The notes beneath the pieces were generated by a model. The model was not told the DNA's origin. It did no database searches and was given only the letters and a program-made list of their open reading frames with translations. DNA of 64,000 bases. Origin: Annona cherimola (Eukaryota > Streptophyta > Magnoliopsida > Magnoliales > Annonaceae). The stretch's first letter is position 1, and each line of letters opens with the position of its first letter. Shown in pieces: positions 22,401-35,340 of this stretch. A program made the translations under genes and the position numbers. The DNA lies in NCBI GenBank assembly GCA_030490835.1, contig CM059971.1:41526012-41590011 (forward strand), in the 5' to 3' direction.

Positions 22401-23829
22401 TTGTTCCTAGACCAAATGATTGTAGTGTTATTGGCACCAAGTGGGTCTTTAGGAACAAATTAGATGAAAGTGGACTAGTAGTGAGAAACAAAGCTAGACT
22501 TGTGGCAAAGGGGTACTCACAAGAAGAAGGAATAGATTTTGAAGAATCCTATGCCCCGGTTGCTAGATTGGAAGCAATTCGCATATTACTAGCTTTTGCA
22601 TCTCACATGAACTTTAAATTGTTTCAAATGGATGTTAAAAGTGCATTTTTGAATGGATATATAAATGAAGAGGTGTATGTTGAGCAACCACCTGGATTTG
22701 AAGAAAAGGATCAATCAAAGTATGTTTACAAATTAACCAAAGCATTATATGGATTAAAACAAGCTCCAAGGGCTTGGTATGATAGACTAAGCAAGTTTTT
22801 GATTGATCATAACTTTCAAAAGGGAAAGGTAGACACCACTCTGTTTATTAAGTACAATGGAAAGGATATATTAATCATTCAAATTTATGTTGATGATATC
22901 ATTTTTGGTGCTACTAATGAAACTCTTTGTCAAGAATTTTCTGAGCTTATGCAGAAAGAATTTGAGATGAGCATGATGGGAGAGCTCAATTTCTTCCTTG
23001 GACTGCAAATCAAGCAACTAAATGAAGGAATCTTCATAAACCAATCCAAATACATCAAAGAGATGCTCAAGAAGTTTGGCATGGAGAATAGCAAAGGAGC
23101 AAACACACCCATGAGCTCTACAATCAAGCTTGACAAAGATGAGAAGGGCAAAATAGTTGATTTAAAATTGTATAGAAGCATGATAGGTTCCTTATTGTAT
23201 TTAACTGCTTCTAGGCCAGATATTTTGTTTAGTGTGTGTATGTGCTGTAGATTTCAATCATGCCCAAAAGAATCACACTTGGTAGCTGTGAAAAGAATTT
23301 TTAGATACCTAGTAGACACTACCAATTTAGGACTATGGTATCCAAAGGGCTCCAATTTTGATCAATCGGCTACTCGGATGCGGATTTTGCCGGTTACAAA
23401 GTAGATAGAAAAAGCACTAGTGGAACATGTCAGTTTCTTGGAAGCATGTTGGTTTCATGGTTTTCAAGAAAACAAACTAGTGTTGCTCTATCCACGGCGG
23501 AAGCCGAATACATTGCCGCCGGGAGCTGTTGTGCTCAATTACTTTGGATGAAACAGCAACTTAGGGACTATGACATGGATTTTAAAAATATACCTATCAA
23601 ATGTGATAATACAAGTGCCATTTGTCTAACCAAGAATCCTGTATTGCATTCTAGGACCAAACATATAGATCTTAGACACCATTTCATTAGAGAACATGTA
23701 GAAAATCATGACATATGTTTGGAATTTGTTAGAACTGAGGATCAAGTTGCAGATATTTTTACTAAACCCCTAGCAAGAGAAGCATTCTATAAAATTAGAA
23801 ATAACATGGGAATGATTGAGCTCACCTAA
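19495..23829 (+). pseudogene. pol: copia A pol, split by a solo LTR and broken by stops
   Basis: Polyprotein with protease (WFMDSGCSRHMTG, about 19540), integrase zinc finger (WHKRLGH...CKAC, about 19917-20040), integrase core (MDLYGP, SDHGGEFE), then the solo LTR 20388-21643, integrase end (VVERKNRT, 21671 on), reverse transcriptase with YVDD near 22890, and RNase H to the end (DIFTKPLA). The insertion plus duplication is 1,261 bp, so the frame shifts by one, exactly as seen. Other lesions: TAA 21992-21994, TAG 22343-22345 (probably from Trp), and a frameshift near 23360-23380 before the DADFAG motif. Upstream of the first ATG the frame is preceded by an acceptor-like TTATTTTTCAG ending at 19510. 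Confidence 0.93.
20388..21643 (-). mobile_element. solo LTR of a related copia family, inside copia A pol
   Basis: Plus-strand ends TGTTGGCCCCGAG and AATCTCAACA, flanked by CCAAG at 20383-20387 and 21644-21648. The reverse complement shares the copia LTR tail motifs and GTCGAC dyads, with a minus-strand TATATATA at 21122-21129, so it lies antisense to copia A. It separates the second catalytic Asp from the catalytic Glu of the integrase. Confidence 0.93.
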
Positions 23830-24320
23830 GTAACAAAACAACAAATGCTATAAGTAAATCAAGTGGTATAAAGTCTAACAAGTAATAACAAGTGGTATCA
23901 AGTTTTCAACAATTGGTATCATGTCCAACAAGTAGTATCTAAAATTAGGATACGCATAAACTCAGGGGGAGCACCCATTTAGGGGGAGCTAACCCACCTA
24001 TCTCTTTGATTACCCTCTAATCTTTTTGATATATTGACAAAAAGGGGGAGAGAGATTTAAGGAGAAGAAGAGTATTTGAGTTGAAAAATTGAGTATAAGT
24101 CTTAATGATTAAAAGGGAGAGAGATGATTAAAAGGGAGAGAGATGATTAAAGGGGAGAGAAGAGTAAGAATGGAGAGGAGAGTAGGATATGCTTACATGA
24201 TATTTGAATGTTCTGTTTGCATGAGCATAAGCATGATTTTAAAATGCAATATGAGCATATTATTTTTAATGAAAGGTATCCACTCAAATCGGTTTTGTCA
24301 ATCATCAAAAAGGGGGAGAT
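23830..24320 (+). promoter_or_regulatory. copia A 3' untranslated region with several polypurine tracts
   Basis: AGGGGGAG-type tracts occur at about 23964, 23981, 24043 and directly before the 3' LTR (AAAAAGGGGGAGA, ending 24319). The last should prime plus-strand synthesis; multiple tracts are a reported Sirevirus trait. At 23858-23940 there are four or five copies of a motif like AACAAGTGGTATCA, close to the primer-site junction sequence. No ORF is seen. Confidence 0.8.
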
Positions 24321-26087
24321 TGTTGGAAATATAGCTAAATCCATATTTTGATGATTAACAAATCAATTTGAGTATGTCTTGGCTACTAACAAGTTTGTGA
24401 AATGTTTAAGGAATATACATTTGAAGAAAATCAAGTTAGGAAGGCCAAGTCGATCCCCAAGTCGACTCCAAGATCGACTTCAAACATGCAGAACGTCCAG
24501 AGCTGAAATGGGAAGAAGACCAAGTGAAGTCGCAGGTCAAGTCGACTCCACATGCGACTTGGGTAGCCAAGTCGCAGACGAAGTCGACCTCGCTATCGAC
24601 TTCAGTCGTGCAATTTCTTCCAGAGTTGAAAATTAGGACACGGAGCTGCCAAGTCGCAGGCCAAGTCGACTTCATGTGCGACTTGGGTGAAGTTGCGAAC
24701 GAAGTCGACCCCGAAGTGCGACTTGAAGAATTCAAGGCTCAAGGATGGGAAAGCTAGCTTCTTTCCATGATCAAAGATGCAAGTTCAAAGCTTGGTTTCA
24801 AGTTTAAATGCAAACCAAGATCAAATCAAAGTCAAAGCTTCCAAAGGTTCCAAATCATTCAAAGGACTTCTTCACTCTAGGCTTAAGAGCTTCAAGCATG
24901 ATCAAGATCAAAACAAGCCTATCAAAGTTCAAGGATTCAAGATCTAGAACAAATCAAAGGCAAAGACATCAAGCATGCTTCAAACAGTCAAGTCTTCAAG
25001 AACAAACTCCAAAGCAAGAAAGCTCTTCAATGATTCAAGCTAAACTAAGATTGAAGCTAAGAAAGCAGAAGAGAAGACATTAATCCAAAAGGAAAATGAA
25101 GAAAACGGTTTCCAAGTTCCAAGTTCATGAAGCCAACTGTCGAGGTGAAGTCGAACCCGAAGTCGACTCCACCTGCGACTTGGGTCAAGTCGAGAACCCA
25201 AGTCGACCCTGACTGGAACTTGAAGTTGCGACGGAGAAGCGAAGTCGCACCCGAAGTCGACTCCATCTGCGACTTAGGCGAAGTCGCATCCGAAGTCGAC
25301 TCCACATGCGACTTGGGTCGCAACGGTCGGATTTTATTCGAACGTTGGCGCATTAAATGCGCGCCACCTACTCACTAACGTTCGGATTCCCTCCAAAATT
25401 ATAAATAGCATTCATGGTGAACGAGGGAAGCAGCGGAGAATCATTAAGTGAGCATAACTCCTATCTACAAGAGCATTAAAGAGATCAAGCCATTCAAGGA
25501 GGAAGAACTTTGCTTCAAAACTGCAAGAGCTTTATTTCAGATTCTTCAAAGCCTACCACAAGTTCTTCTCTGCGCCAAACTGCTTCTACACATCTGTAAA
25601 GTGTAGATTTCTTTCATTGATTACTTGTTTGTGTTGAACTTGATTTAGCTTAGGTAGCTAAGATCAAGTGTTAGCAAAGTAGTGTGTGATTGGAGTGTGA
25701 CTCGTCACCTACTTGTGCTAGTTGTTTGATGCCCCCTAGAGCTAGAATCTAGAAGAGAGCAAGTGGCTCTAGTTGTATATGCCCCCTAGAGCTTTGAATC
25801 TAGAAGAGAGCAAGAGGCTCTAATTGTATTGGAAGAATACAATAGTGGAACCCAAGTCACAAGGAGTGTGAGCTTGGAAGAGTGGAGTAGGGAGGTTGCC
25901 CGAACCACTATAAAATTCTGTGTGTCTATTTTTAGTTCTGCTCTCTATATTGATTGGCTTTCTATTTTGTTTCTTCATTAAGGGGACTAGCTTAATCCGA
26001 GGTAAAGTGTCTGTTTGAGTTATAAATTTTTAAGAACCCAATTCACCCCTCCCCTCTTGGGTTTTGCCATCTATTCGGGACCCAACA
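24321..26087 (+). repeat. 3' LTR of copia A
   Basis: 1,767 bp, same length as the 5' LTR and differing at only two positions that I found. It ends CGGGACCCAACA, followed by CTTTA. Confidence 0.97.
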
Positions 26088-26092
26088 CTTTA

Positions 26093-29000
26093 TTTATTCA
26101 TCATAGAATTTCCATACTTGCATTCAACACCTCAATTTGTGACATCAAATATGTAACATTAACATACAACCTTATTCCATCAGATATTCACTCATCCATT
26201 CATTAAACATTCATTCATTCACTGTGTAGCCATGTTTAATATCACAAGAGTCATTATTTGTGAAATCTTCCCTGTTCTCTTTCGCCTCGTCATCTCTTTC
26301 ACCTGTCTTTAGGTTTGGAAAACAAAAGAAAACATGAGTCGAAACTCAATAAGCAAGCTATAGTTTTTAGGCAATTCATTTTGAACGCAACCTTTGCATA
26401 AAAGCATTTCCTTTCATTTTAATAGAAGATACTTATCAAGTGATCAACTATCAATAGGACGGAAACCATTTTCATTGAAACATCATAAGCAATGCAATGC
26501 AGTGCATCATTTCAAAACATGATATCATTGGACAGAAGCTAGCTAGGCAACCATCCGGCTCATTCCTCTCTCCCACTCAGGGAGGCGCCGCCGGCCCTCT
26601 GCCCTCTTCTTAGCGACTTGGCCACACCCAAGGGGGACCTCGGTCCTCTTACTGCCTCCAGGTGGACCTCATGCTTTGTGCACATAAACTTTTCATAAAC
26701 ATGATCCTTACCATGACATAGTAGCACAATTTTCCTTTCACAAATTTATGTATCATCATTTGTCAAGAATACTTGAGAAAACATTACAGAAATTAGTTAG
26801 AGAAATATCATTTCATTGCAAAATGAGATAAATGAATGGTCATCCTTAAACACATTAATGAGAATTTAAATCATACCATTGCAAATCCAAAAACAAGAAG
26901 CATTTAGAAAATTGCTTGCTTACCTTGCTTGCCTTGATCTTTACTCAATCATTTCTTTGCCTTTCCCTATAAATAAGAATGACATTGCATTCATAACATT
27001 TCCATTTGCTTGCACACATATAGTTTTCCAACCCACAATTCAGTTTATACATAGATCAACTTGCATAGAAATCATTCATCCATATTGATTGCACTTGCCA
27101 TTTATCATTCATGTCATAATCATCTCTGGATACTCCTTGTGTGTTTGTCTCCTTGTTCACATAAAATTCCAAAATTTAGGTTTTCTTCCCCATTAATTTT
27201 GGCCATCCAAAGTACATATATTTCAAGGTATTTTACCCTCTAAATCATCCATAAACTCATTAGCATAATTCATGTTTCATATATATCATAAAAATATGAA
27301 AAGCAGGTCATATACGTAACCCTAAGTTCCATCCTTTCTAAAATCCACCTCTAATAGCTTAAACCCTCATAATCACTTATGATACTTGTTTATATCCTAT
27401 TATAAGTTAAATTTCATCCAAAAAATTTGGAATTTAACATTTATTTTGATTTATTCCTCAATCTATCAATAATGCTGAAATCAGACACACTGTTCTCTCT
27501 AATATTTGAATCATAATCAAAATAAGGAATTTAAATCTAAAATTTCTATCATACCTTTATAATTACATTAATTAGCCAAATTAAATATTTTCAGCGCAAC
27601 ATATGAATTATTTATATTTATTTCGGTATTTTTACCCTGCTGGACAACAGCATCTATTTTCAGACAGTTCAAATCATGTAAATTATTAGGTATATTTATA
27701 CCTTTCAAAAACTAATTTTTGTGTTACTCATGATGTCTTCCATATCATATAAAATGTTCAACTCAAAATACCTTGTATAAAAATTATTACAAATCATTTG
27801 GTGCAGCTGATCCTAACTCCCGTGCAACCCTGTTCAGGTTGATTTTCTCGGATTTTTAATTTACAACCTGCTTACCCTTTTGAGCTCAAAATTAGTTCAT
27901 TCCTTAATTACCCTATCATGAGTTCTCAAACAAATGTTCATGTTAAAACTCATCCATTTACTATTTCGTTCATATTTTAGATTTCTGTCTCATTTCTTCT
28001 AGGTTTTGTTCCCGTATTTGCATCTAATTTCAATAGATATGCAAAAATCCTTAATCAATACTCAATTCAAGAGTGTCATTAATCTTTCTTTAGAGGTTCA
28101 TTATGAATCATATTTATGACCCATAAATAGAGGTAGAGAATTTGGATTTTAATGAATCAAATTCCAAAATATACTTACTTGAACTGAGCTAAACTTAGTT
28201 CCAATCTTTCTAACTTGGATTCCTCTCTTTGCTCCTCTTTTTCCTCCTCCTTTCTTCCTTTTTCCTCCTTTTTTGATCTTTTTGCCCAACTTGGGGTAAT
28301 TGATGGCACAATTGACATGGCATGATTTGCTCCAAGTAAAATCCCATATTTATCTTACATAAAAATGTAAAAATCAAGCTTATCAATGAGCTATACCTTG
28401 ATCGTCCATATGGCATGCTCCTTGTCTTTTTGTGCCCAAAATATCTCTTCAAATTACGGCTCCTTAATTACCCTAGGTACTTAGGCGATTTGGTGGATTA
28501 TTGGGATTTTTGAAAAATCAAAAACCCATTTTATCTCCTCCCCATGGACGTCCAAGCATGGCACCACCTTGGCTCCTTAATGCATTCTTTAATGTATTGC
28601 AATTATCTTAGATTTTATCATTTTTAATAATTAAGAAAATCAAGCTAAAATTCTCTAAAGTTGACATCTCACATGAGCATTGACTTTGTCTCATGATTAG
28701 GATCTCAAATCTCATTATTACTTGTACAAGAGTCAACATTATTTTGTCTTTTTGTGACAATACATGTTTCCATGGTAATTAGCCTAATCCATTCCACTCA
28801 TAATATTAAGCAAGTCGGTTTAACCGTTCATTTTAAATTTCACCTCGAAACGATGTTTCCATCTCAAGTTATAGCCATTTGAAGTTCATCCTTGAATTAA
28901 GATGAAATTAAATAATTATCTCCATAATCCCATCACATTTTCTCAATCCAATCCATCCATAAGATTAAAGTGTCTATCTCTCAATTTTCACCTCAATCCG

Positions 29001-29344
29001 CCTTATCGGCGTCAAATTATGAATTTCCTAGTATATCCCAACTTAATTCCATAATTACCCTTCTCTTTCCATTAATTACTTCATGATAATTAAGATAATT
29101 ATTCATGACACATTATCCCTTCATAATCCCTTTTCCATTAATTACTTCATGATAAATAAGATAATTATTCATGACACATTATCCCTTCATAATCCCTAAC
29201 AAGCCACTTGACCATAGATGAATCAAATCTATTCCTACCTCTATTTTTAATCAAATTCTTAATTGTAAAATATTATCATGAAAATCATTCATAAATGAAT
29301 CAAATCTCACATAAATCATAAATTCAATCTAAATGCATGAATAC
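26093..29344 (-). other. middle section of the minus-strand solo beta LTR
   Basis: No gene. The reverse complement matches the plus-strand beta LTR: the hairpin (26335-26348), the conserved block near 26570-26660, micro-exon 26924-26966, a purine-rich exon-like stretch near 28200-28270 followed by donor GTAAGT (28173-28178), and upstream AT-rich sequence. A 70-bp segment with TTCATGATAA is duplicated in tandem near 29075-29190. Confidence 0.7.
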
Positions 29345-30390
29345 TGTTGGTCCCGAGTTAATGACGATTACCCAAGAGGAGAGGGGTGAATTGGGTATTT
29401 AAAATTTTTCAACTTAAATTAGAAACTTTACCCCGGTTTAGTTTTGGTTCCCTTTAATGAAACAAATGAAAAGCAGTAAGATAATGAAAGTGGAAATGAA
29501 AAACAATAGACAAGATTTATAGTTGTTCAGGCAACCTTCCTTACTCCACTCTTCCAAGCTCACACCCCTTGTGACTTGGGTTCCACTATGTATTCTGCGA
29601 ATACAACTATAGTCTTCGCTCTCTTCTAGATTCCAGCTCTAGAGGGCATATACAACTAGAGCCTCCGCTCTCTTCTAGATTCTAGCTCTAGGGGGCATAT
29701 ACAGCATGCAGCACAAGTAGGTGACGAGTCCCTACTCCAGTCACAACACTACTTTGCTATCACTTGGTTTTAAACACCAAAATCAAACTAAGTATCAAAA
29801 ACCAAATAACAAAATGAAATGAAAGAAATCTACACTTTACAGATTTGTGTAGGCAAGTTTCAGCTCGAGGAAGAACTCGTAGAAGTGACGAGTTGATAGA
29901 CGTTGGAGTATGCAGCAAGTTGAAGCTCGTTCTTCCTTCAAAACATGTACAGATCACTCAAATGTAGAAGAAAGTGGAATATGGAACTTAGTAGCTTCTC
30001 TTTCCTCTTTTTCTGCTCTATCTTGTATGTTTCCACGTTCACTTGAGTGTCCATATATAATGCAATGAGAGATTTGAACGTTAGAGAGTTGGTTGGCGCG
30101 TAATAAATGCGCCAACGTTCAAATTTTCAAACGTTGCAACCCAAGTCGCAGGTGGAGTCGACTTCGGGTGCGACTTCAGTTGAAAACAGGATGCTCCAGT
30201 TCTTCCTCAGGTCGACTTGGTCTTGAACTTGACCTAAGTCGCATGTGAAGTCGACTTCAGGTGCGACTTCGGATTCCTCCAATTTTGAAGTCTATATTTT
30301 AGGTCGACTTGGGCTGGGACTTGACCCAAGTCGCTGCTGGAGTCGACTTCGGTTGTGACTTGACTTTCTCAGCTTTCCAAGTGAACTTAA

Positions 30391-31714
30391 TGTTGGCCCC
30401 GAGTTTATGGCAAAACCCAAGAGGGGAGGGGTGAATTGGATTCTTGAAAAATCCTTTGGTAAATTAAAACTTAACCCCTTATAATTTTAATCCCCTTGAT
30501 GAAACGTGATATGAGATAGAATGAGAGGGTGCAAATGGAATATAAAAATGTAAACAATCAAACCAAACAAGAGACAACGATATATAGTGGTTCGGGCAAC
30601 CTTCCCTACTCCACTCTTTCAAGCACACACCCGTTGTGTCTTGGGTTCCACTATTGTATTTTCAATACAATCTAAAGCACCCGCTCTCTTCTAGATTCTA
30701 GCTCTAGGGGGCATATACAATAATCACTTGTTGGTGAGACCAACTCCAACCAACCAAGTCCAAACGATTGGTGAGACAAACTCCAACCAATCAAGCAAAA
30801 CCCGTTAGTGAGACAAACTCAAACCAACCCCCTGTTTTGCTTCTTCTTGAATTCGGTCTCCAACACCGATTCAAGGCAACAACACAAAACAAAATAAACA
30901 AAAGAGAAATTACACTTTACAATGTGTATTCGATTAAGCACCGGAAGCTCCTTGTCATGTAGATGATAAACTTGGAAGCGTACTTGAAAGTTGTAGCACT
31001 TGGAAGCTTCAATAGTTATTCAAATATCTTCAACACACATGAATATAAGAAGATGAAAGCTCAACTTGTGTTTTTCTCTTTCTTTCCTCCTTCTCTATTT
31101 TCTCCACGTTCATCCTTCAATGGTATATATAGAGGGAAAAAGGTTCTAGCCGTTGGAGTGGAGGTTCACGCGCATCTAGAGCTCCAACGTTCGGATTTTC
31201 GACCGTTACATGTTGAAGTCGTAAATGGAGTCGACTTCGGATGAGTGGAGTCGACTTCGAATGGGTGAAGTCGACTTGGGGTGTGACTTCGTTTTGTAAA
31301 AGCTCGCCGAAAAAACTCTGTCCAAAATTCTAGCCTTGAAGTTGCAGATGAAGTCGACTTGGGTAGAGTGAAGTCGACTTCGGTTTGGCGAAGTCGACTT
31401 GGGATGCGACTTCACTTTGCTATTTTGTCCGAAGTCGCAGGCGAGTCGACTTGGGCTGGGACTTCACCCAAGTCGCAAGCGAAGTCGACTTGGTATGCGA
31501 CTTCACTTGCTGAACTTGCAGTTTACGAACTTTGAACGCTTGAAACTTAAATTTCTTCGCCTTTTCATTTTTATACACATAATTAGAGACAAAACATCTG
31601 AGAACACTTAGACAAATGTGTTAGATCCTTTTTAATGATATTTCAATTATTTGTTAATCATCAAAATCAAATTAACCATTCTATTCGATAAGCACATGAT
31701 CAATAATCTCAACA
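30391..31714 (-). mobile_element. solo copia LTR inside the copia B 3' LTR
   Basis: Same family as 20388-21643 (ends TGTTGGCCCCGAG and AATCTCAACA). Flanked by CTTAA at 30386-30390 and 31715-31719. The uninterrupted sequence, AAGTGAACTTAAAATACTTT, is present in the sister LTR near 43605-43624, an internal empty-site control. Confidence 0.95.
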
Positions 31715-32036
31715 CTTAAAATACTTTGAAATGATTTCGCTTGCTTAAATTTCTTCATGCTAATTGTCCTTCCACTGTTTTATATTTCTTGCAACTCTGT
31801 ATGATTAGTTACCTTGAAAACCATTTGATTCCATGTCTTGAATTTTCGAATACTTGAATCATGGAGTGCATGAAAGATGTCCAAGTGTGTGTTCTTGATC
31901 CAATATGATGGATTCATGCAACCTTACTTGCTTTAGACTAGTTTTGATCTTCATTTGTTCCAAGTCAAAAGTTTGAGTCGACTCGGTCTTCAACTTCACT
32001 CAAGTCGAGCATCAGGTCGACTTGGTTTGCGACTTT

Positions 32037-34581
32037 TGTGAAACCCCGACCGTATACGCGTCATTTCGACAGTATATGTGTCATTTCGATATTTGTAATT
32101 TTATAATTATTTTATGAATAAATGAAAATTCATGAATTATATTGATGGATATGTGTATTGGAGATTGAAATAATGCAATTAGAAATTTAACCCCGTGAAT
32201 AGTGCACGTGAATAGTAACCGGGGATTAAGACACGTGATTAAGAGTTAATAACTCGGATTAACTTAATCACAAAAAGACAAAATAGAAATTTAATCACTA
32301 CTAGACGAAATAGCAATTCTTTTAGATATTTTAATCCAAATTTGGATTTTTGTGGAAAAATAGAAAAAGATTCATAAATTGCAATCCGGGCATTGAAATT
32401 CGATGAAACTTTTTATGGATGGTTAAAAATTCATGATGGACATGATGAATGGGTTAAGATGTGATGAAAATCACAAAACAATGGTCAAGATGGAACGTCA
32501 AAATAAGAAAAAAAAGTAGCTAACTTTTTAATAAATTCTACTTTTGACTTTTTAAATAAAATAAATATTTAAAAATAAAAAAATTAATTAAAAAGCAGCT
32601 GCTGTAGGGGCTGGAGCAGGCTAGGGTGGCTGGAGGCTTGACCAAGATCAATGGTCATTAATCATCATCATCCTTAATCGACAGCTAAGATTTGTTTAGC
32701 CTAAATTAAATAATTTTAAAAATTAAAAAAATAGGTAAAAAATAGGGATACATAGGGTGGCTGGAGCAGGCCTACGGGGGGCAGCACATGGCTCAAAGAA
32801 TTTTTTAAAAATTAAAAGGAAATACCAATTTATAAATAAATACCTTAAAGCTAGGGGGTAAATTCCAAATTCTTGAAAAATGGAACCCTATAAATAGGGC
32901 AGCAGGGAGAACGTCCAAGGGAATCAAATCCAAGCTCCACTTGAGCCATTCCAAGCCCCCAAACCATCCCACACATCCAAGGAAGCAAAAGGAGTAAGTT
33001 AGAGAGAGAAAAGTGTGAGAAAAAGAGGCGTATCTCCACTTCGGGTAAGTGATTTCTACCCAAATTTTTTTTGGATGTTAAGTAGGGTAAAAAAATACTT
33101 AGATAATTCCTAATCATGAGAAAATAAGTATAGATATAATGCTTAAATGGAATTATGCCAAAATATCAAAAATTTGGAGCGAAGATAGGGTATTCGGGAA
33201 GATAGCATATGATATGTGAAAATAATGCTCCAAAATTGATAAATGATGATTTGGGATATATGATTATGATAAATATTATGTTGGAATGATGATATATTAA
33301 TTTTATGATTTTTGGAATTAAGGATTATGTTGAAGTGAATTTATGTTGATTTTTAGTATATGGAGAAAATGATTTTTTTCGCCAAGTAAATAATGATAAA
33401 TTCAAAATGTATGAAATGTCCTATGATATACTAGGCATAAGCTATGTTGTGGTATTTTTTATTTTTGGAAAAAATATCAATTTTTGGAACCCATGAACAG
33501 TAACCACGTCTCTGTGAATAGTAACTCGGATTAACAGTGATTGCTACAGTAATTTGCTACAATAACAACATAATTTTGGAGAAAATTTGAGATTAATATT
33601 TAAATTTAAGGATGGAATTTTTGAAGAATTTATGGATAAAAATACACGTATAAAGAAATAATGTCCAAATATTACAAAGCATGCATGAGAAGCAGCTTAA
33701 ATAGAAGAAATGAAATATCCTTTTTCCTTGAATACGAAAAGGACAAGAGAAGGTCGAAGACACCCACTGAAAAGGTAAGCAAGTTATATGTTTTGCAAAT
33801 TATTTCTAAAATGCTTGAAATTGTTTGTGAATTGCTTTATGAAATTTATTTAAGGTTGTCCATACCTATAACTGCTTTACATGAACTGAAATGTGTTTGT
33901 TAAATTGTTTATTAAATGCTTTTTATGAAATTATATATGTTTGCAAATGGCATGCCGGCATGTGTATGTAAATGAGCATGTGCACGAGGAATAGGCCTTA
34001 GTCGAGGTAGTAAGCAGACCGGATGTCCCCATCGCTATTGCCAAGTTACTTAATAGGCCCAGGCCGGCGGCGACCTCCCTGAAATGGGAGCATGTATGGG
34101 ATGAGCGCCTAGCTAGCGTCGCATCCAAAGGAATGTCATGAATGCTATTTATGCATTGCATTTGCATTTTATAAAATGCATGAAAATGATTGAAAAATTA
34201 TGTATGGCTTGCTTACTGAGTATTATTACTCACCCATGCTTTTTTAACAACAGATAGAAAATGATGATGAAGGCAGCATGTCAAGTGTTATGTAGTTTTT
34301 GATATAAATGATGTATATGTAAATTTTATGTAAAGATAATGATGACAATTATGCGATGAAAAGGAATATTTTTATTCCAATGAAAATGTTTATGGAACAG
34401 TTTTTGATCATAACTGTGTTATGTGAAATATATTGCAAGTTGGATGAATGATGAGAATTTTCCATGTATTGATGATAAAAAAAATCCTACCGTGTGATCA
34501 AGGCAATAATCCTGAGTCACGTTTACCAATCAAAACGATCCCAGAGTAAGGCTTCTAGGCACCTCAGTTTGGAGCGCCACA
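32037..34581 (+). mobile_element. solo alpha-family LTR inside the copia B 3' LTR
   Basis: Starts TGTGAAACCCCGACC and ends GGAGCGCCACA, 2,545 bp, flanked by ACTTT at 32032-32036 and 34582-34586. The empty site TTTGCGACTTTGCTCTTC is at about 43922-43939 in the sister LTR. TATA box at 32889-32896, donor GTAAGT near 33045, donor GTAAGCAAG at 33775. The acceptor before the micro-exon reads AATAC instead of TATAG, so that site is lost. Hairpin at 34217-34232. Confidence 0.95.
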
Positions 34582-35340
34582 ACTTTGCTCTTCAAAAACT
34601 GTACTGTCAGTTTGAAGTCGATGTTGGAGTCGACTTGGTCTGCGACTTCACCCAAGTCGCATGTGGAGTCGACTTCGTTTGCGACTTCGGCAACTCTTGG
34701 TCCCCAATTTCAACGCTAGACAAAAAATGACATTTGAAGTCTATGCCGGAGTCGACTTGGGGATCGACTTGACCTGTCATGCTTCACATTTTTCATTTTT
34801 ATAACCTTAAACATTGCACGAAACATATTAGTAGCTAAAACTTACTCAAATTGAGTTGTTAATCATCAAAACATATACTTTGGGTATTTTGCATTTGAAT
34901 TCAACACTTGTTTCCAACAATCTTCCCTTTTTGATGATTGATAAAACCGATTTGAGTTTATACCTTTCAACATGTTATTTTATCTTGTTTTGAGATTTTT
35001 AGGATGGTTAGTGAAATTGTCATACATATTTCATTTTCAACATTTGCATATGTTAATTCTAATAATCACAAGTTGAATCTAATCATTCAATTTCATAAAC
35101 AGAACACAAGCATAAAAACAGAACACAAAAAATTAGAGCATAATACAAGTAATCAGAGCATTAGTATAAACTTTGCATAAACAGAGCATAAACAACTTTT
35201 TCATAAACTTTTCATATATGATCAAAAAGGTTCATACAAATTTAAAGAACAAATAAAAACCTATATACAAGCTACCCAACCCAAAATCCTAAAATCTAAA
35301 CACACAAAACTCAACTATTCTCCCCCTTTTTGTCAATAGA

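Larger units (their letters stand above)
15828..26087 (+). mobile_element. Ty1/copia element A (Sirevirus-like), complete with both LTRs
   Basis: Two 1,767-bp LTRs (15828-17594 and 24321-26087) flank a tRNA-Met primer site, gag, pol and a polypurine tract. CTTTA occurs at both outer edges (15823-15827 and 26088-26092), an exact target duplication. Line by line I saw only two LTR differences: 15849 versus 24342 and 16142 versus 24635. The internal region contains a solo LTR insertion at 20388-21643. Coiled-coil gag, palindromic LTR repeats and several polypurine tracts fit the Sirevirus group. Gag and pol are both broken, so the copy is non-autonomous. Confidence 0.95.
29345..34919 (-). repeat. 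3' LTR of copia B, carrying two solo LTR insertions
   Basis: Own length about 1.7 kb after removing 30391-31719 and 32037-34586. It ends (minus start) TGTTGGAAACAAG at 34919 next to a polypurine tract (AAAAAGGGAAGA on the minus strand). It carries GTCGAC dyads at 30140-30360, 31970-32036 and 34610-34770. Confidence 0.9.
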
